From assembly GCA_016202695.1 (NCBI GenBank), contig JACQOE010000063.1:1-64000 (forward strand): 64,000 bases of DNA, in the 5' to 3' direction. Position numbers and translations under genes: made by a program. This DNA is from Pseudomonadota bacterium. GTDB lineage: Bacteria > Pseudomonadota > Alphaproteobacteria > JACQOE01. Shown in pieces: positions 16,912 to 25,170 of the stretch. The notes under the pieces are model-generated. The model worked only from the letters and a program-made list of their open reading frames with translations. It was not told where the DNA came from and ran no database searches. Numbering within the stretch: the stretch's first letter is position 1; each line of letters begins with the position of its first letter.

Positions 16912-17790
16912 TTACCACCGGCCGCCTCTCTGGGGGATTATTACGCCGCCGTTTCCAAGCTGACCATCTGCCTGCAAGCCGTCCAGCCTGCTAGCGAAGA
17001 GCAGACCGCCATTCAAGTCGGCACGCATCTCGCCCTGCGTGATCACACCGGCAGGAACCCAGTACTCGATGCCGGACTGTGTCTCGCACTTCATCAGCAT
17101 TGGTCCTCCACTCATCCCGCCAAGATTCAAGTCGGGGTCAGGAGCACGAAACCCTGGAGGAGGATCAATCAGTTCGCTTCGATCAAACTGAAAGGTGATT
17201 TGCCTTTGGCTCACAGAGGCCGCAACGCCAAACCCGGGAAAGATGGCCCAGGATATGGTCAGCTCCGGCCGACCGTCCGCCCCCCGCGCAATCGGTTCGA
17301 TTTCTCGCTGAACGGCTGGGTACCCGACGAACGCCACTCCTCCCGTACCCTCGGTTGGCACCATCGGTGCGCTGGTCAAGACGCATACCCGCAGCGCCGA
17401 TACCTCACCGCTCGTGAGGCGAAGCGTGGCTATGTCTCTCTCCGCACTACGGGAAATGATGCGCTCCCTAAGGTCAGCCAACTCGACCAATGGGCGTGCG
17501 GGTGGCGCAAACTGCTTAGGAAATAAGCCGCATTTTGCGACCGTGCCCTCAATGGCGCGCTCGACAACATGATTGGCCGTGACCACGAACGGCCCTCGCC
17601 CGAGGTCAACAACGAAAGCGGTTCCGTTCGCGAGGAGGCGCTGCCCTGCATCAGGATTCCGTGCTGAGATGGTTCCGCGCTCAACGATGAAGAACGGGAC
17701 CGCATACGAGGCGACCTGCTCAAGAGACACTCGACCGTAGTCGCCCGAAACAAGAGCGCGAGCCTGCTCTTCTGTGATCCTCATAAGCAT
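16912..17790 (-). CDS. Cytoplasmic trypsin-like serine peptidase
   Basis: A 292-residue protein without a signal peptide or membrane segment. The chymotrypsin-fold triad is visible: His74 in FVVTANHVV, Asp119 in AERDIATLRL and Ser227 in LGGMSGGPML. The first 40 residues are a helical extension, and there is no PDZ domain. Stand-alone peptidases of this kind occur in accessory DNA, sometimes in defence loci, but no partner typical of a known defence system is present. ATG 17790 follows a GGGGG ribosome binding site. The 217 nt upstream (17791-18007) hold no gene I can recognise. Confidence 0.7.
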   Translation of the reverse strand: MLMRITEEQARALVSGDYGRVSLEQVASYAVPFFIVERGTISARNPDAGQRLLANGTAFVVDLGRGPFVVTANHVVERAIEGTVAKCGLFPKQFAPPARPLVELADLRERIISRSAERDIATLRLTSGEVSALRVCVLTSAPMVPTEGTGGVAFVGYPAVQREIEPIARGADGRPELTISWAIFPGFGVAASVSQRQITFQFDRSELIDPPPGFRAPDPDLNLGGMSGGPMLMKCETQSGIEYWVPAGVITQGEMRADLNGGLLFASRLDGLQADGQLGNGGVIIPQRGGRW

Positions 17791-18007
17791 TCGCCCCCTG
17801 TAGTCGCAGGCGGGACATTGCTGAACGGAGAGCCGTACCTAATTCCATCAGGCTGATGCCCTGCGTCTGAGCTGGATGTCGATGCCAGTCGCTTGCCGCC
17901 GCCAGACAATCATCCTGACGCTTACCTTGAAGTCCCATGCGGCGGCATCGTTGCGGTCGAGCCGATCGGCTCGGTCGACCTGATCATCGCCGCCGGCCCT
18001 TCGCCCG

Positions 18008-19636
18008 TCACTTCCAGCACTCGACGTTGACCGTGAAGGCCCGGGCCTTCGTCGCCACCTCCCGCGCCCCGAGGCGCGAGTCCGAGGGGGCCGTTTCGTA
18101 GGCGACGTTCCAGGCATCGAGGAACGTCCTCACCGTGTTGGCGTTGATCGCGAAGTTCACGTTCTGCGGGATGTCGCCCGTCGCCGCGGCGACCGCGAGG
18201 GCGTCGAGCTTGCCGACCACCACCCCGGCCACGTTCCCGGCGAAATCGAGGAGCGGCCCGCCGCTGTTCCCCGGCTGCACCGGGGCGGTGATCTGGACAA
18301 GCCGCCGGTCGCCCCGCGGGCCGGCCATAGCGCTCACGGTCCCGGTAGTGACGTTGAGGTCGGAAGCTAGCAGCCCTTGCAGCGGGAAACCGGCCACCAG
18401 AACCTCGTCGCCGAGACCGATCCCGCGCCCCTGGCGAAAGGTCGCGGTGCCATCGCCCCAGCCCTCGACCTTGAGAAGCGCGAGATCGGCGCCTTGCTCA
18501 CGGGCGACGACCTTGACGGCCCCCTTGCCGGCGCTCCGAACCTCGACGCATCCCTCCACCACGTGGACATTGGTCACCAGGTAGCCGTCGCCTGTGACCG
18601 CGAAGCCGGTGCCGCTGCCGGTTTGCTTGAGCGCCCGCTGGGGTGCGTTAGCCTCGAGAAACTCCTCCGCGACGGGGTCTTTTTCCCACCAGTTTCGGCG
18701 CCCTGGGTCCTCGCGCTCCTCGGCGATCCGGCCTTTTTCCCACCAGTGTGGCTTCGCCGATTTGCGTCGCTGTGATTCGCGCAAGATCGCGGTCGCCGTC
18801 TTCTGGTCGATCTCTCCGGTCGCGGAAAGATTGTGGTCCTCCTGGAAGGAGATGATCGCGGCCCGCGTCCGAGGACCGAGCCGCCCGTCCGCCGGGCCCA
18901 CGTCGTAGCCGAGCCCGCGAAGGCGCTCCTGCGCCTCCCGAATCGCCTCGGACGGTCGTTCGGGGAGAGAAGAGGGCCCAGGTTCGGGCTTGGAAAGCCC
19001 GATCGCTCGGTCGAACTCCTCCTTGGGCATGTCGGAATAGAATTTCCGATAGAGACGCTCCGCGAGATCTTGATCACTCAGATCGCCATACTCCGGATGC
19101 TCGCTTCGAAACCGCTCAAGACGCGTTTTGGTCTTCCCTGGCGGTGGAACGGGGGAAGAGGTGGGGGGCGACGTTCGTGGGGCTGGAGTTGCGGTAGTTC
19201 TTTCCGTTGGCCGTAGAGCTGCAAGATTGCTCTCCATGCACCCGCGCCAGAGCGCCGGGCCCCAATCTTGGGGACAGGTCTTTGTCAGCCACTGTTGGTC
19301 AGATGCGCTTAGGGCGCGAGCGTTTGGGAAGCCGGGTCGCGTCAGCGCCGCGATGTTGTTCTCCATGCACCCGCGCCAGAGCGCCGGGCCCCAATCCCTC
19401 GGGCACGTCTTATCAACCCATGTCCGCGCCCAGTTTGGCAGGTCGTCGTATTCGGTGGCGTGACTCTGACCGTGCAATAATCCAATAGCTATGAGGGAAA
19501 CAACGAGCAGCGATTTCGCCGTTCGCCCTATTAGCGCCGTCGCGTAGTCGCCCCGTTTGTAAGCTTTGACGCCCTCCCGCAAGCCCGCCCGGGTCGGGAA
19601 GGCGATCAGGAGCAGCAGGACGATGAGAACGCGCAT
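18008..19636 (-). CDS. Exported HtrA-like serine protease with cysteine repeats and a peptidoglycan-binding domain; chimeric N terminus
   Basis: A 542-residue protein. Residues 1-18 are a Sec signal peptide, and 19-35 (REGVKAYKRGDYATAL) are the start of a Sel1/TPR protein. At Ile36 the sequence switches; 42-56 is a second hydrophobic stretch (SLLVVSLIAIGLLHG) that looks like another signal peptide. Then come two copies of KTCPxDWGPALWRGCMExN (77-95 and 120-138), a proline-rich linker, a charged helix (about 180-215), a PG_binding_1 domain (231-287), and a trypsin domain with His358, Asp384 and Ser458 (QPGNSGGPLLD). A PDZ domain is missing. A captured signal peptide would send the protease to the cell wall. 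Start ATG 19636 has a GGAGAGG site. Confidence 0.7.
   Translation of the reverse strand: MRVLIVLLLLIAFPTRAGLREGVKAYKRGDYATALIGRTAKSLLVVSLIAIGLLHGQSHATEYDDLPNWARTWVDKTCPRDWGPALWRGCMENNIAALTRPGFPNARALSASDQQWLTKTCPQDWGPALWRGCMESNLAALRPTERTTATPAPRTSPPTSSPVPPPGKTKTRLERFRSEHPEYGDLSDQDLAERLYRKFYSDMPKEEFDRAIGLSKPEPGPSSLPERPSEAIREAQERLRGLGYDVGPADGRLGPRTRAAIISFQEDHNLSATGEIDQKTATAILRESQRRKSAKPHWWEKGRIAEEREDPGRRNWWEKDPVAEEFLEANAPQRALKQTGSGTGFAVTGDGYLVTNVHVVEGCVEVRSAGKGAVKVVAREQGADLALLKVEGWGDGTATFRQGRGIGLGDEVLVAGFPLQGLLASDLNVTTGTVSAMAGPRGDRRLVQITAPVQPGNSGGPLLDFAGNVAGVVVGKLDALAVAAATGDIPQNVNFAINANTVRTFLDAWNVAYETAPSDSRLGAREVATKARAFTVNVECWK
19231..19396. repeat. Intragenic tandem duplication, 129-bp period
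   Basis: The same 37 bases occur at 19231-19267 and 19360-19396, 129 bp (43 codons) apart. They encode the DWGPALWRGCME part of the two cysteine repeats of the protease gene. Full nucleotide identity over this length suggests recent duplication or gene conversion. Confidence 0.8.
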
Positions 19637-20272
19637 GGCCCGTCCTCTCCGTTTCCATGGCGGCCCCACAGCTTAACCGAAAAGTCGCCGCCGGTGATGG
19701 GTTATGTCCCGCGGGCGCGAAGACCCCCTGCGGCGCCACCGGCCCCCACGCCACGGCCCCAGGTCCCGAAGCGGTGCCGCGCCCCAATCCCGCTCCGCCA
19801 TTTTCCGTCGCGACCATCCTCACAACGAACCGGCAGCCCGAAGCTCCCGCAAGGAACGGAACAGCGTCGAGGGGGGAGGGGTACCATTACGGTAGGGACC
19901 CGCCCGGCCGGGCCGGGGACCTGATGGCACCCCGGGGTGCCGCCCACGGCTTTCGAGGGGGGGCGGAGTCCCAAAGGGGCCCTCCCGCGCGCGAGGGCGA
20001 TCGGTCGCACGGGGCGCGCGACGGTATCGGCGGCCCGTCTTGCGCGCTGGTGGTGGATTAATCAGGCGCGCGCAACGCTGATGTCTCTGTGTGTCGTGGC
20101 GGGCGGGCGAGGCGAGAAGCGGCTTGGCGCTCTTTACACGTCGGGCCGCCCCGTATCGGCCAAAGCCATCGAAAGTCCTCTCGCGTGCTTCCCCCATGCT
20201 TCCCCGAACGCACAGCCGATCAGGACTCCTTGCGAGAGGCCAAGACAACCTCTTGAATTACTAGGAGAAAAA
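19637..20272. other. Long non-coding stretch between the protease island and tRNA-Gly
   Basis: No convincing gene in 636 nt. Open frames here are unstructured and arginine-rich and match nothing I know. A perfect 16-bp palindrome GGCACCCCGGGGTGCC lies at 19926-19941, and near 20190-20210 the unit TGCTTCCCC occurs twice in a row. It may be decayed island DNA downstream of the tRNA 3' end. Confidence 0.5.
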
Positions 20273-20347
20273 TGGAGCGGGCGAAGGGATTCGAACCCTC
20301 GACCCCAACCTTGGCAAGGTTGTGCTCTACCCCTGAGCTACGCCCGC
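20273..20347 (-). tRNA. tRNA-Gly (anticodon GCC)
   Basis: Read on the minus strand, GCGGGCG pairs with CGCCCGC to form the acceptor stem, the D arm is GCTCAGGGGTAGAGC, the anticodon arm is CCTTGCCAAGG with GCC in the loop, and the T arm contains GGGTTCGAATCCC. The discriminator T and an encoded CCA complete 75 nt. Its 3' end faces the accessory region at lower coordinates, the side on which islands usually insert. Confidence 0.95.
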
Positions 20348-20384
20348 CCGCCCCCGGCGCCCCATTGGGCGCCAGGGCGCGGAG

Positions 20385-20412
20385 ATCATACGGCCGGCTC
20401 CCGACTTTGCAA
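20385..20412 (-). promoter_or_regulatory. Promoter of tRNA-Gly
   Basis: On the minus strand TTGCAA (20412-20407), 16 bp, TATGAT (20390-20385). The leader to the tRNA includes a GGCGCCC-CATT-GGGCGCC hairpin at 20356-20373. Confidence 0.6.
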
Positions 20413-20460
20413 GTCCTCGCTAGGGGGCGCGGCACTGCGCCGGGGGCGTCGGCGCGAGGG

Positions 20461-20488
20461 TTGGCCGCGCGGCGGTTTTCCCTATAAT
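20461..20488 (+). promoter_or_regulatory. Promoter of the prolyl-tRNA editing gene, giving a near-leaderless mRNA
   Basis: TTGGCC (20461-20466), 16 bp, consensus TATAAT (20483-20488). The ATG at 20497 is only 8 nt behind the -10 box, so transcription should start at or within a base or two of the start codon. No ribosome binding site is present. Confidence 0.65.
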
Positions 20489-20496
20489 CGCGCGCC

Positions 20497-21063
20497 ATGT
20501 CGGATCCCGCACCCCAAGAGGCGGCCGCCCCGCCCCGCCGGGCGGCGACCCCCGCGGAGCTGTTCGCCCGGCTCGAGTCCCTCGGCATCCGTACCCGCAC
20601 CCTCACCCACGAGCCCTTCTTCACCGTCCACGACGGCCAGGAGCTCCGCTCGCGGATGCCGGGTGCGCACTGCAAGAGCCTGTTCCTCAAGGACAAGAAG
20701 GGCGCGCTCTGGCTGGTGGTCACCCTCGCCGAGCGGCGCCTGGAGATGACCGACCTCGCCCGGCGGATCGGCGCCGCGCGGCTCTCCTTCGGCAAGCCCG
20801 AGCTTCTCGCCGAGGCGCTGGGCGTGACCCCGGGCTCGGTGACGCCCTTCGCGGTGATCAACGACCCCGGCCGGCGGGTGAGCGTGATCCTCGACAAGGC
20901 GATGATGGAGGGCTTCGACATCGTCAATTATCATCCCCTGACCAACCGGGCGACGACGGCGATCGCGCCCGCCGACCTGCTGGCGTTCATCGACTCCTGC
21001 GGGCACCGGCCGCGGATCGTGGACCTGGGGCCGCTCGCCGGGCCGGGCGCGGAGCCTTGCTAG
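20497..21063 (+). CDS. Prolyl-tRNA editing protein (YbaK/ProXp-ala-like deacylase)
   Basis: A 188-residue trans-editing enzyme that hydrolyses mischarged Ala-tRNA(Pro) or related errors. The YbaK/EbsC fold is shown by THEPFFTVHDGQELRSRMPGAHCKSLFLKDKKG with the conserved catalytic lysine region, RLSFGKPELLAEALGVTPGSVTPFAVIND, and VDIVNYHPLTN-like NYHPLTNRATTAI. The length matches the PrdX/ProXp-ala group. The N-terminal 18 residues are alanine- and proline-rich. Translation is probably leaderless. Confidence 0.85.
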   Translation: MSDPAPQEAAAPPRRAATPAELFARLESLGIRTRTLTHEPFFTVHDGQELRSRMPGAHCKSLFLKDKKGALWLVVTLAERRLEMTDLARRIGAARLSFGKPELLAEALGVTPGSVTPFAVINDPGRRVSVILDKAMMEGFDIVNYHPLTNRATTAIAPADLLAFIDSCGHRPRIVDLGPLAGPGAEPC

Positions 21064-21169
21064 CCCGGCGGCGAGGCCACATGTTAAGAGGCCGGGGCGT
21101 GGCCCGCCGGCGAGGGCCGGCGTGGGGCGGGTTGTCTTACTCGGATCGAAGGCAGGGATTGGAGCGACG

Positions 21170-22093
21170 ATGGCATTCATTCTGAACGCGGGCGAGCCGC
21201 GACCGGTGGCCGCCCCGGCTGCCGAGGTCGTGAAGGACGGCAGCGAGGCCACCTTCGTCAAGGACGTGATCGAGGCGTCGGTGAAGACGCCGGTGATCGT
21301 CGATTTCTGGGCCCCCTGGTGCGGGCCCTGCAAGCAGCTCGGACCGATGCTCGAGAAGGTGGTGCGCGCGGGCAAGGGGGCCGTGCGCATGGTCAAGATC
21401 AACGTCGACGAGAATCAGGGGATCGCCCAGCAGCTCCGCATCCAGTCGATCCCGGCCGTCTATGCGTTCAAGAACGGCCGGCCGGTGGACGGGTTCGTGG
21501 GCGCGCTGTCCGAGGGCCAGTTGAAGCGTTTCGTCGAGCGCCTGGTCGGCGGCCAGGTCGTCTCGCCGGCCGAGGAGGCGCTCGAGCATGCCAAGGCGCT
21601 CCTGGAGGGCGGCGACACGGCGGGCGCCATGAACCTTTTCGCCCGCGTGCTGCGCGAGGAGCCCGCCAACACCGCCGCCGCCGCCGGCCTGGTGCGTTGC
21701 CAGATCGCGACCGGCCAGTTGGCCCAGGCCGCCAAGGTTCTGGACTCGCTTCCCGCCGAAATCGCCAACCATGCCGAGGTGGCCGGCGCCCGCGCTGCGC
21801 TCGATCTCGCCAGCCAGGGGCAGAAGAGCGCTGGCGAGAAGGCGGCCGCCGAGCGGCGCCTGGCCGAAAACCCGAACGATCATCAGGCCCGCTTCGACCT
21901 CGCCCTTGCCTGTTCCGCTGCCGGCGACAACGAGGCCGCAATCGTGGCGCTGACCGAGATCGTGCGCCGCGACCGCGCCTGGAACGACGAGGCCGCCCGC
22001 AAGCAGCTCCTTAAGATCTTCGAGGCGCTGGGGCCGACCCATCCGGCCACGGTCGCGGGCCGCAGGCGGCTCTCCTCGGTGCTGTTCTCGTAA
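21170..22093 (+). CDS. cnoX: CnoX-type thioredoxin with TPR domain
   Basis: A 307-residue chaperedoxin. Residues 22-125 form a thioredoxin domain with the active site FWAPWCGPCK (Cys51, Cys54) and the cis-Pro strand SIPAVYAFKNG. Residues 140-307 are tetratricopeptide-like helices (AKALLEGGDTAGAMNLFARVL, NDHQARFDLALACSAAGDNEAAI). CnoX protects folding clients from oxidation and passes them to GroEL/DnaK. In E. coli CnoX lacks an active CxxC; here it is the standard CGPC, as in many alphaproteobacteria. ATG 21170 has a GGAG site 5 nt upstream, better than the earlier GTG at 21122. Confidence 0.9.
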   Translation: MAFILNAGEPRPVAAPAAEVVKDGSEATFVKDVIEASVKTPVIVDFWAPWCGPCKQLGPMLEKVVRAGKGAVRMVKINVDENQGIAQQLRIQSIPAVYAFKNGRPVDGFVGALSEGQLKRFVERLVGGQVVSPAEEALEHAKALLEGGDTAGAMNLFARVLREEPANTAAAAGLVRCQIATGQLAQAAKVLDSLPAEIANHAEVAGARAALDLASQGQKSAGEKAAAERRLAENPNDHQARFDLALACSAAGDNEAAIVALTEIVRRDRAWNDEAARKQLLKIFEALGPTHPATVAGRRRLSSVLFS

Positions 22094-22117
22094 TCGCTGC
22101 GGCGAAGCGGGCCGGCG

Positions 22118-22786
22118 ATGAGCCGCTCACCGTTCGACCTCGAGTTCGACGACCTGCCGCCCAGGATCCCGATCTTCCCGCTGCCGGCGGTGCTCCTCCT
22201 GCCGCGGAGCCGGCTTCCGCTCAACATCTTCGAGCCCCGCTACCTCAACATGACGCTCGACGCGCTCGCCACGCCGACGCGCGTGATCGGCATGGTCCAG
22301 CCGCTGGAGGCGGCGGCGGGCGCGGACGAGCCGCCGGTCTACGCGACCGGGGGCGCGGGGCGGATCAGCGCCTTCAGCGAGACCGGCGACGGGAGGCTCT
22401 TGATCACCCTCACCGGGGTCTGTCGGTTCAGGATCGGCGAGGAGCTGTCGCCCCATCGCGGCTATCGCCGGGTCAAGGCCGAGTACGCCGACTTCCGCGC
22501 CGACCTGGCGCCGGAAACCTACCCGCCGCTCGACCGCGACTCGCTGTTCGCCTGCCTCAAGGAGTACTTCAAGCGCCACGGCATCCAGGCCGACTGGGAG
22601 ACGATCCGCAACCTGCCGGACGAGCAGCTTGTCGCCGCGCTCGCCATGAGCTGCCCCTTCGAGCCGGGCGAGAAGCAGGCCCTCCTCGAAGCGCCCACGC
22701 TCCCCGCCCGCCACGCGGCGCTGGTCACCATCCTCGAGATGGCGCTGCACGGCGCCCCGGCGAGCGCGCTCGGGGTCCGGCAGTAG
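22118..22786 (+). CDS. LON N-terminal-domain protein
   Basis: A 222-residue protein that consists only of the substrate-binding domain of Lon protease (PF02190 type): [63 protein letters not shown], and the helical end [25 protein letters not shown]. There is no ATPase or protease part. Such stand-alone domains are widespread in this class and have unknown function. It is 24 nt behind cnoX and probably in the same operon. Confidence 0.88.
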   Translation: MSRSPFDLEFDDLPPRIPIFPLPAVLLLPRSRLPLNIFEPRYLNMTLDALATPTRVIGMVQPLEAAAGADEPPVYATGGAGRISAFSETGDGRLLITLTGVCRFRIGEELSPHRGYRRVKAEYADFRADLAPETYPPLDRDSLFACLKEYFKRHGIQADWETIRNLPDEQLVAALAMSCPFEPGEKQALLEAPTLPARHAALVTILEMALHGAPASALGVRQ

Positions 22787-22817
22787 CCGCCGCCCCTCGA
22801 TCACCGCGAGGTTCCAC

Positions 22818-23069
22818 ATGACCGACCCCACCCAGGACAAGGCCGAGCGTCGCCGGAGCGGCGTCGACCCCAAGCTCCTCGAGATACTGGTCTGCCCGCT
22901 GACGCGCGGGCCGCTCCGCTACGATCCCGAGGCCGAGGAGCTGATCAGCGAGCAGGCGCGGCTCGCCTATCCCATCCGCGACGGCATCCCGATCATGCTG
23001 GTCGACGAGGCGCGGCCCCTCGACGAGGAACCGCCGGCCCGGCCCGGCAAGGGGGCGGACGGGCAATGA
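22818..23069 (+). CDS. Trm112-like (UPF0434) small protein
   Basis: An 83-residue Trm112-family protein: [21 protein letters not shown] and [19 protein letters not shown] are the diagnostic N- and C-terminal motifs. Only one of the four zinc cysteines remains, as in many bacterial members. Eukaryotic Trm112 activates methyltransferases; the bacterial role is unclear. Its TGA overlaps the ATG of the DUF971 gene (ATGA). Confidence 0.9.
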   Translation: MTDPTQDKAERRRSGVDPKLLEILVCPLTRGPLRYDPEAEELISEQARLAYPIRDGIPIMLVDEARPLDEEPPARPGKGADGQ

Positions 23070-23455
23070 CCGGCGCCGGCGACTCCGACTCTTTCGGCAC
23101 CCGCCACTGGCCGACCGAGCTTCGGCTGAAGCGGGCCGAGAAGACGCTTGAGGTCGTCTTCGACGACGGCCAAAGGTTTCGTCTGCCCGCCGAGCTGCTG
23201 CGAGTCGAGAGCCCCTCGGCCGAGGTCCAGGGCCACGGCGGCGAGGATAGGCGGATCGTCGCCGGGCGCCGGCACGTCGGCATCCTCAACCTCGAGCCGA
23301 TCGGCAACTACGCGGTGCGGATCATCTTCGACGATCTCCACGACACCGGCATCTTCAGCTGGTCGTACCTGCGCGAGCTGGGCGAGCGCCAGGACGAGGT
23401 CTGGCAGCGCTACCTGAAGGTGCTGGCGGCGCGGGGCCTGAGCCGCGATCCCTGA
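23066..23455 (+). CDS. DUF971-domain protein
   Basis: A 129-residue DUF971 protein, the fold found at the N terminus of gamma-butyrobetaine hydroxylase. [40 protein letters not shown] and [24 protein letters not shown] are characteristic. The domain has been linked to iron-sulfur cluster metabolism in other proteins. It is the last gene of the cnoX operon and is convergent with purH. Confidence 0.88.
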   Translation: MTGAGDSDSFGTRHWPTELRLKRAEKTLEVVFDDGQRFRLPAELLRVESPSAEVQGHGGEDRRIVAGRRHVGILNLEPIGNYAVRIIFDDLHDTGIFSWSYLRELGERQDEVWQRYLKVLAARGLSRDP

Positions 23456-23467
23456 AAGCCCCGAAGG

Positions 23468-23489
23468 CGCGCCGGCGAAGCCGGGCGCG
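23468..23489. terminator. Possible shared hairpin between DUF971 gene and purH
   Basis: CGCGCCGGC-GAA-GCCGGGCGCG forms a stem with one bulged G in the 35-nt space of two convergent genes. There is no U tract. Confidence 0.35.
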
Positions 23490-25097
23490 TCAGTGCCGGA
23501 AGTGGCGGACGCCGGTGAACACCATGGCCAGGCCGCGCGCGTCGGCGGCGGCGATCACCTCGGCGTCGCGCACCGAGCCGCCGGGCTGAATGACCGCCGT
23601 CGCCCCCGCGTCGGCGGCGGCGATCAGCCCGTCGGCGAAGGGGAAGAAGGCGTCGGAGGCCACCACCGAGCCCTGCGTTCGGGGCGCCTTCTCGCCGGCG
23701 GCCTCGGCCGCTTCCCTCGCCTTCCAGGCGGCGATGCGGGCGGAATCGACCCGGCTCATCTGCCCGACGCCGACGCCGACGGTCGCCCCGCCCCGGGCGT
23801 AGACGATGGCGTTCGACTTGACGTGTTTCGCCACCCGGAAGGCGAAGAGGAGGTCGGCGACCTCGGCCGCGCTCGGGGCGCGCCGGGTCACCACCTTGAG
23901 GTCGCTCGCGGCCAGGCGCGCCACGTCGGCGGTCTGGGCGAGATAGCCGCCGGCGACGCTCTGCATCTGAAGGCGCTCGGCCGCGGGATCGGGCAGCGCC
24001 CCGGCGACGAGCACCCGGAGGTTCCTGCGGGCGGCGAGCACGCGCCTCGCCTCCGCGCTCAGGTCGGGGGCGATCACCACCTCGGCGAAGAGCTTGGCGA
24101 TCCGCTCCGCGGTCTCGCCGTCAAGCGTCCGGTTGACGGCGATGATGCCGCCGAAGGCGCTCACCGGATCGCAGGCTAGCGCCCTGTCGTAGGCCTCGGC
24201 GAGGGTCGCCGCGAGCGCCGCCCCGCACGGATTGGCGTGCTTGACGATCACCACCGCCGGGCCGTCGCGGGCGGGATCGAACTCGGCTACCGCCTCGAAG
24301 GCGGCGTCGGTGTCGTTGAGGTTGTTGAAGCTCAGCTCCTTGCCCTGGAGCTGACGCGCCGTCGCCACCCCCGGGCGCGTGTCCCCGCCCAGATAGAGGG
24401 CGGCTCTCTGATGGGGGTTCTCGCCGTAGCGAAGCGCCTGGGCGAGCACGCCCGCGAGCACTAGGCGCCGGGGAAGGGCCTCGCCCCGCTCGGCCGCCAG
24501 CCAGCCGGCGATGGCGGCGTCGTAGGCGGCGGTTCGGGCGAAGGCGGCCTCGGCCATCCGGCGGCGGAAACCGGCCGTGGTTGCACCGTCCTGGACCGCC
24601 ATCTCGGCGAGCAGCGCGGCGTAATCGCCGGGATCGGTGACGACGGTGACGAAGGCGTGGTTCTTGGCCGCGGCCCGGAGCAGCGCCGGGCCGCCGATGT
24701 CGATCTCCTCGACCGACTCCTCGAAGCCGGCGCCGCGGGCGCGGGCCGCCTCGAACGGATAAAGGTTGACGACGACGAGGTCGATCGCGGCGATGCCGTG
24801 CACCGCCATCGCCGCGAGGTGCGCCGGCCGGTCGCGCCGGCCCAGGATGCCGCCGTGAATCGCCGGGTGCAGGGTCTTCACCCGGCCGTCGAGGATCTCG
24901 GGGAAGCCGGTCGCAGCGGCCACCTCGCGGACCGCGATCCCGGCCTCGGCAAGCGCCCGCGCCGAGCCGCCGGTGGAGAGAATCTCGACCCCGCGCCCGG
25001 CGAGCGCGCGCCCCAGATCGGCGAGGCCCGTCTTGTCGGAGACCGAGATCAGGGCACGGCGGATGGGGCGCGGGTCGGGGGCGCTCTCGGCGGGCAT
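23490..25097 (-). CDS. purH: Bifunctional AICAR formyltransferase / IMP cyclohydrolase
   Basis: Carries out the last two steps of IMP synthesis. The 535 residues are full length. The cyclohydrolase part starts at [20 protein letters not shown] and includes [11 protein letters not shown] and [14 protein letters not shown]. The formyltransferase part has the conserved [68 protein letters not shown] and DAFFPFADG. It is transcribed alone; 73 nt separate it from the polysaccharide gene behind. Confidence 0.97.
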   Translation of the reverse strand: MPAESAPDPRPIRRALISVSDKTGLADLGRALAGRGVEILSTGGSARALAEAGIAVREVAAATGFPEILDGRVKTLHPAIHGGILGRRDRPAHLAAMAVHGIAAIDLVVVNLYPFEAARARGAGFEESVEEIDIGGPALLRAAAKNHAFVTVVTDPGDYAALLAEMAVQDGATTAGFRRRMAEAAFARTAAYDAAIAGWLAAERGEALPRRLVLAGVLAQALRYGENPHQRAALYLGGDTRPGVATARQLQGKELSFNNLNDTDAAFEAVAEFDPARDGPAVVIVKHANPCGAALAATLAEAYDRALACDPVSAFGGIIAVNRTLDGETAERIAKLFAEVVIAPDLSAEARRVLAARRNLRVLVAGALPDPAAERLQMQSVAGGYLAQTADVARLAASDLKVVTRRAPSAAEVADLLFAFRVAKHVKSNAIVYARGGATVGVGVGQMSRVDSARIAAWKAREAAEAAGEKAPRTQGSVVASDAFFPFADGLIAAADAGATAVIQPGGSVRDAEVIAAADARGLAMVFTGVRHFRH

Positions 25098-25170
25098 CGC
25101 GACGGTCCGATCGCTTGCGAAGTGGACGGAGGGCAGAGATAGACGCGCCCGCCCGGCTTGTAAAGCCGGG

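Noticed and set aside
19231-19396. CRISPR-like repeat-spacer pattern
   Set aside because: Only two copies exist, both within one coding frame with a codon-multiple period; it is a protein repeat. No CRISPR array or cas gene was seen in the window.
15230-19640. A duplicate of the tRNA-Gly 3' end that would mark an attachment site of the accessory block
   Set aside because: I looked for GCGGGCGAAGGGATTCGAAC or a similar string in the block and near purC and found none, so tRNA-targeted integration is not proven.
19937-20749. A plus-strand frame across the gap, the tRNA and the start of the editing gene
   Set aside because: It crosses a tRNA gene and shows no protein-like pattern.
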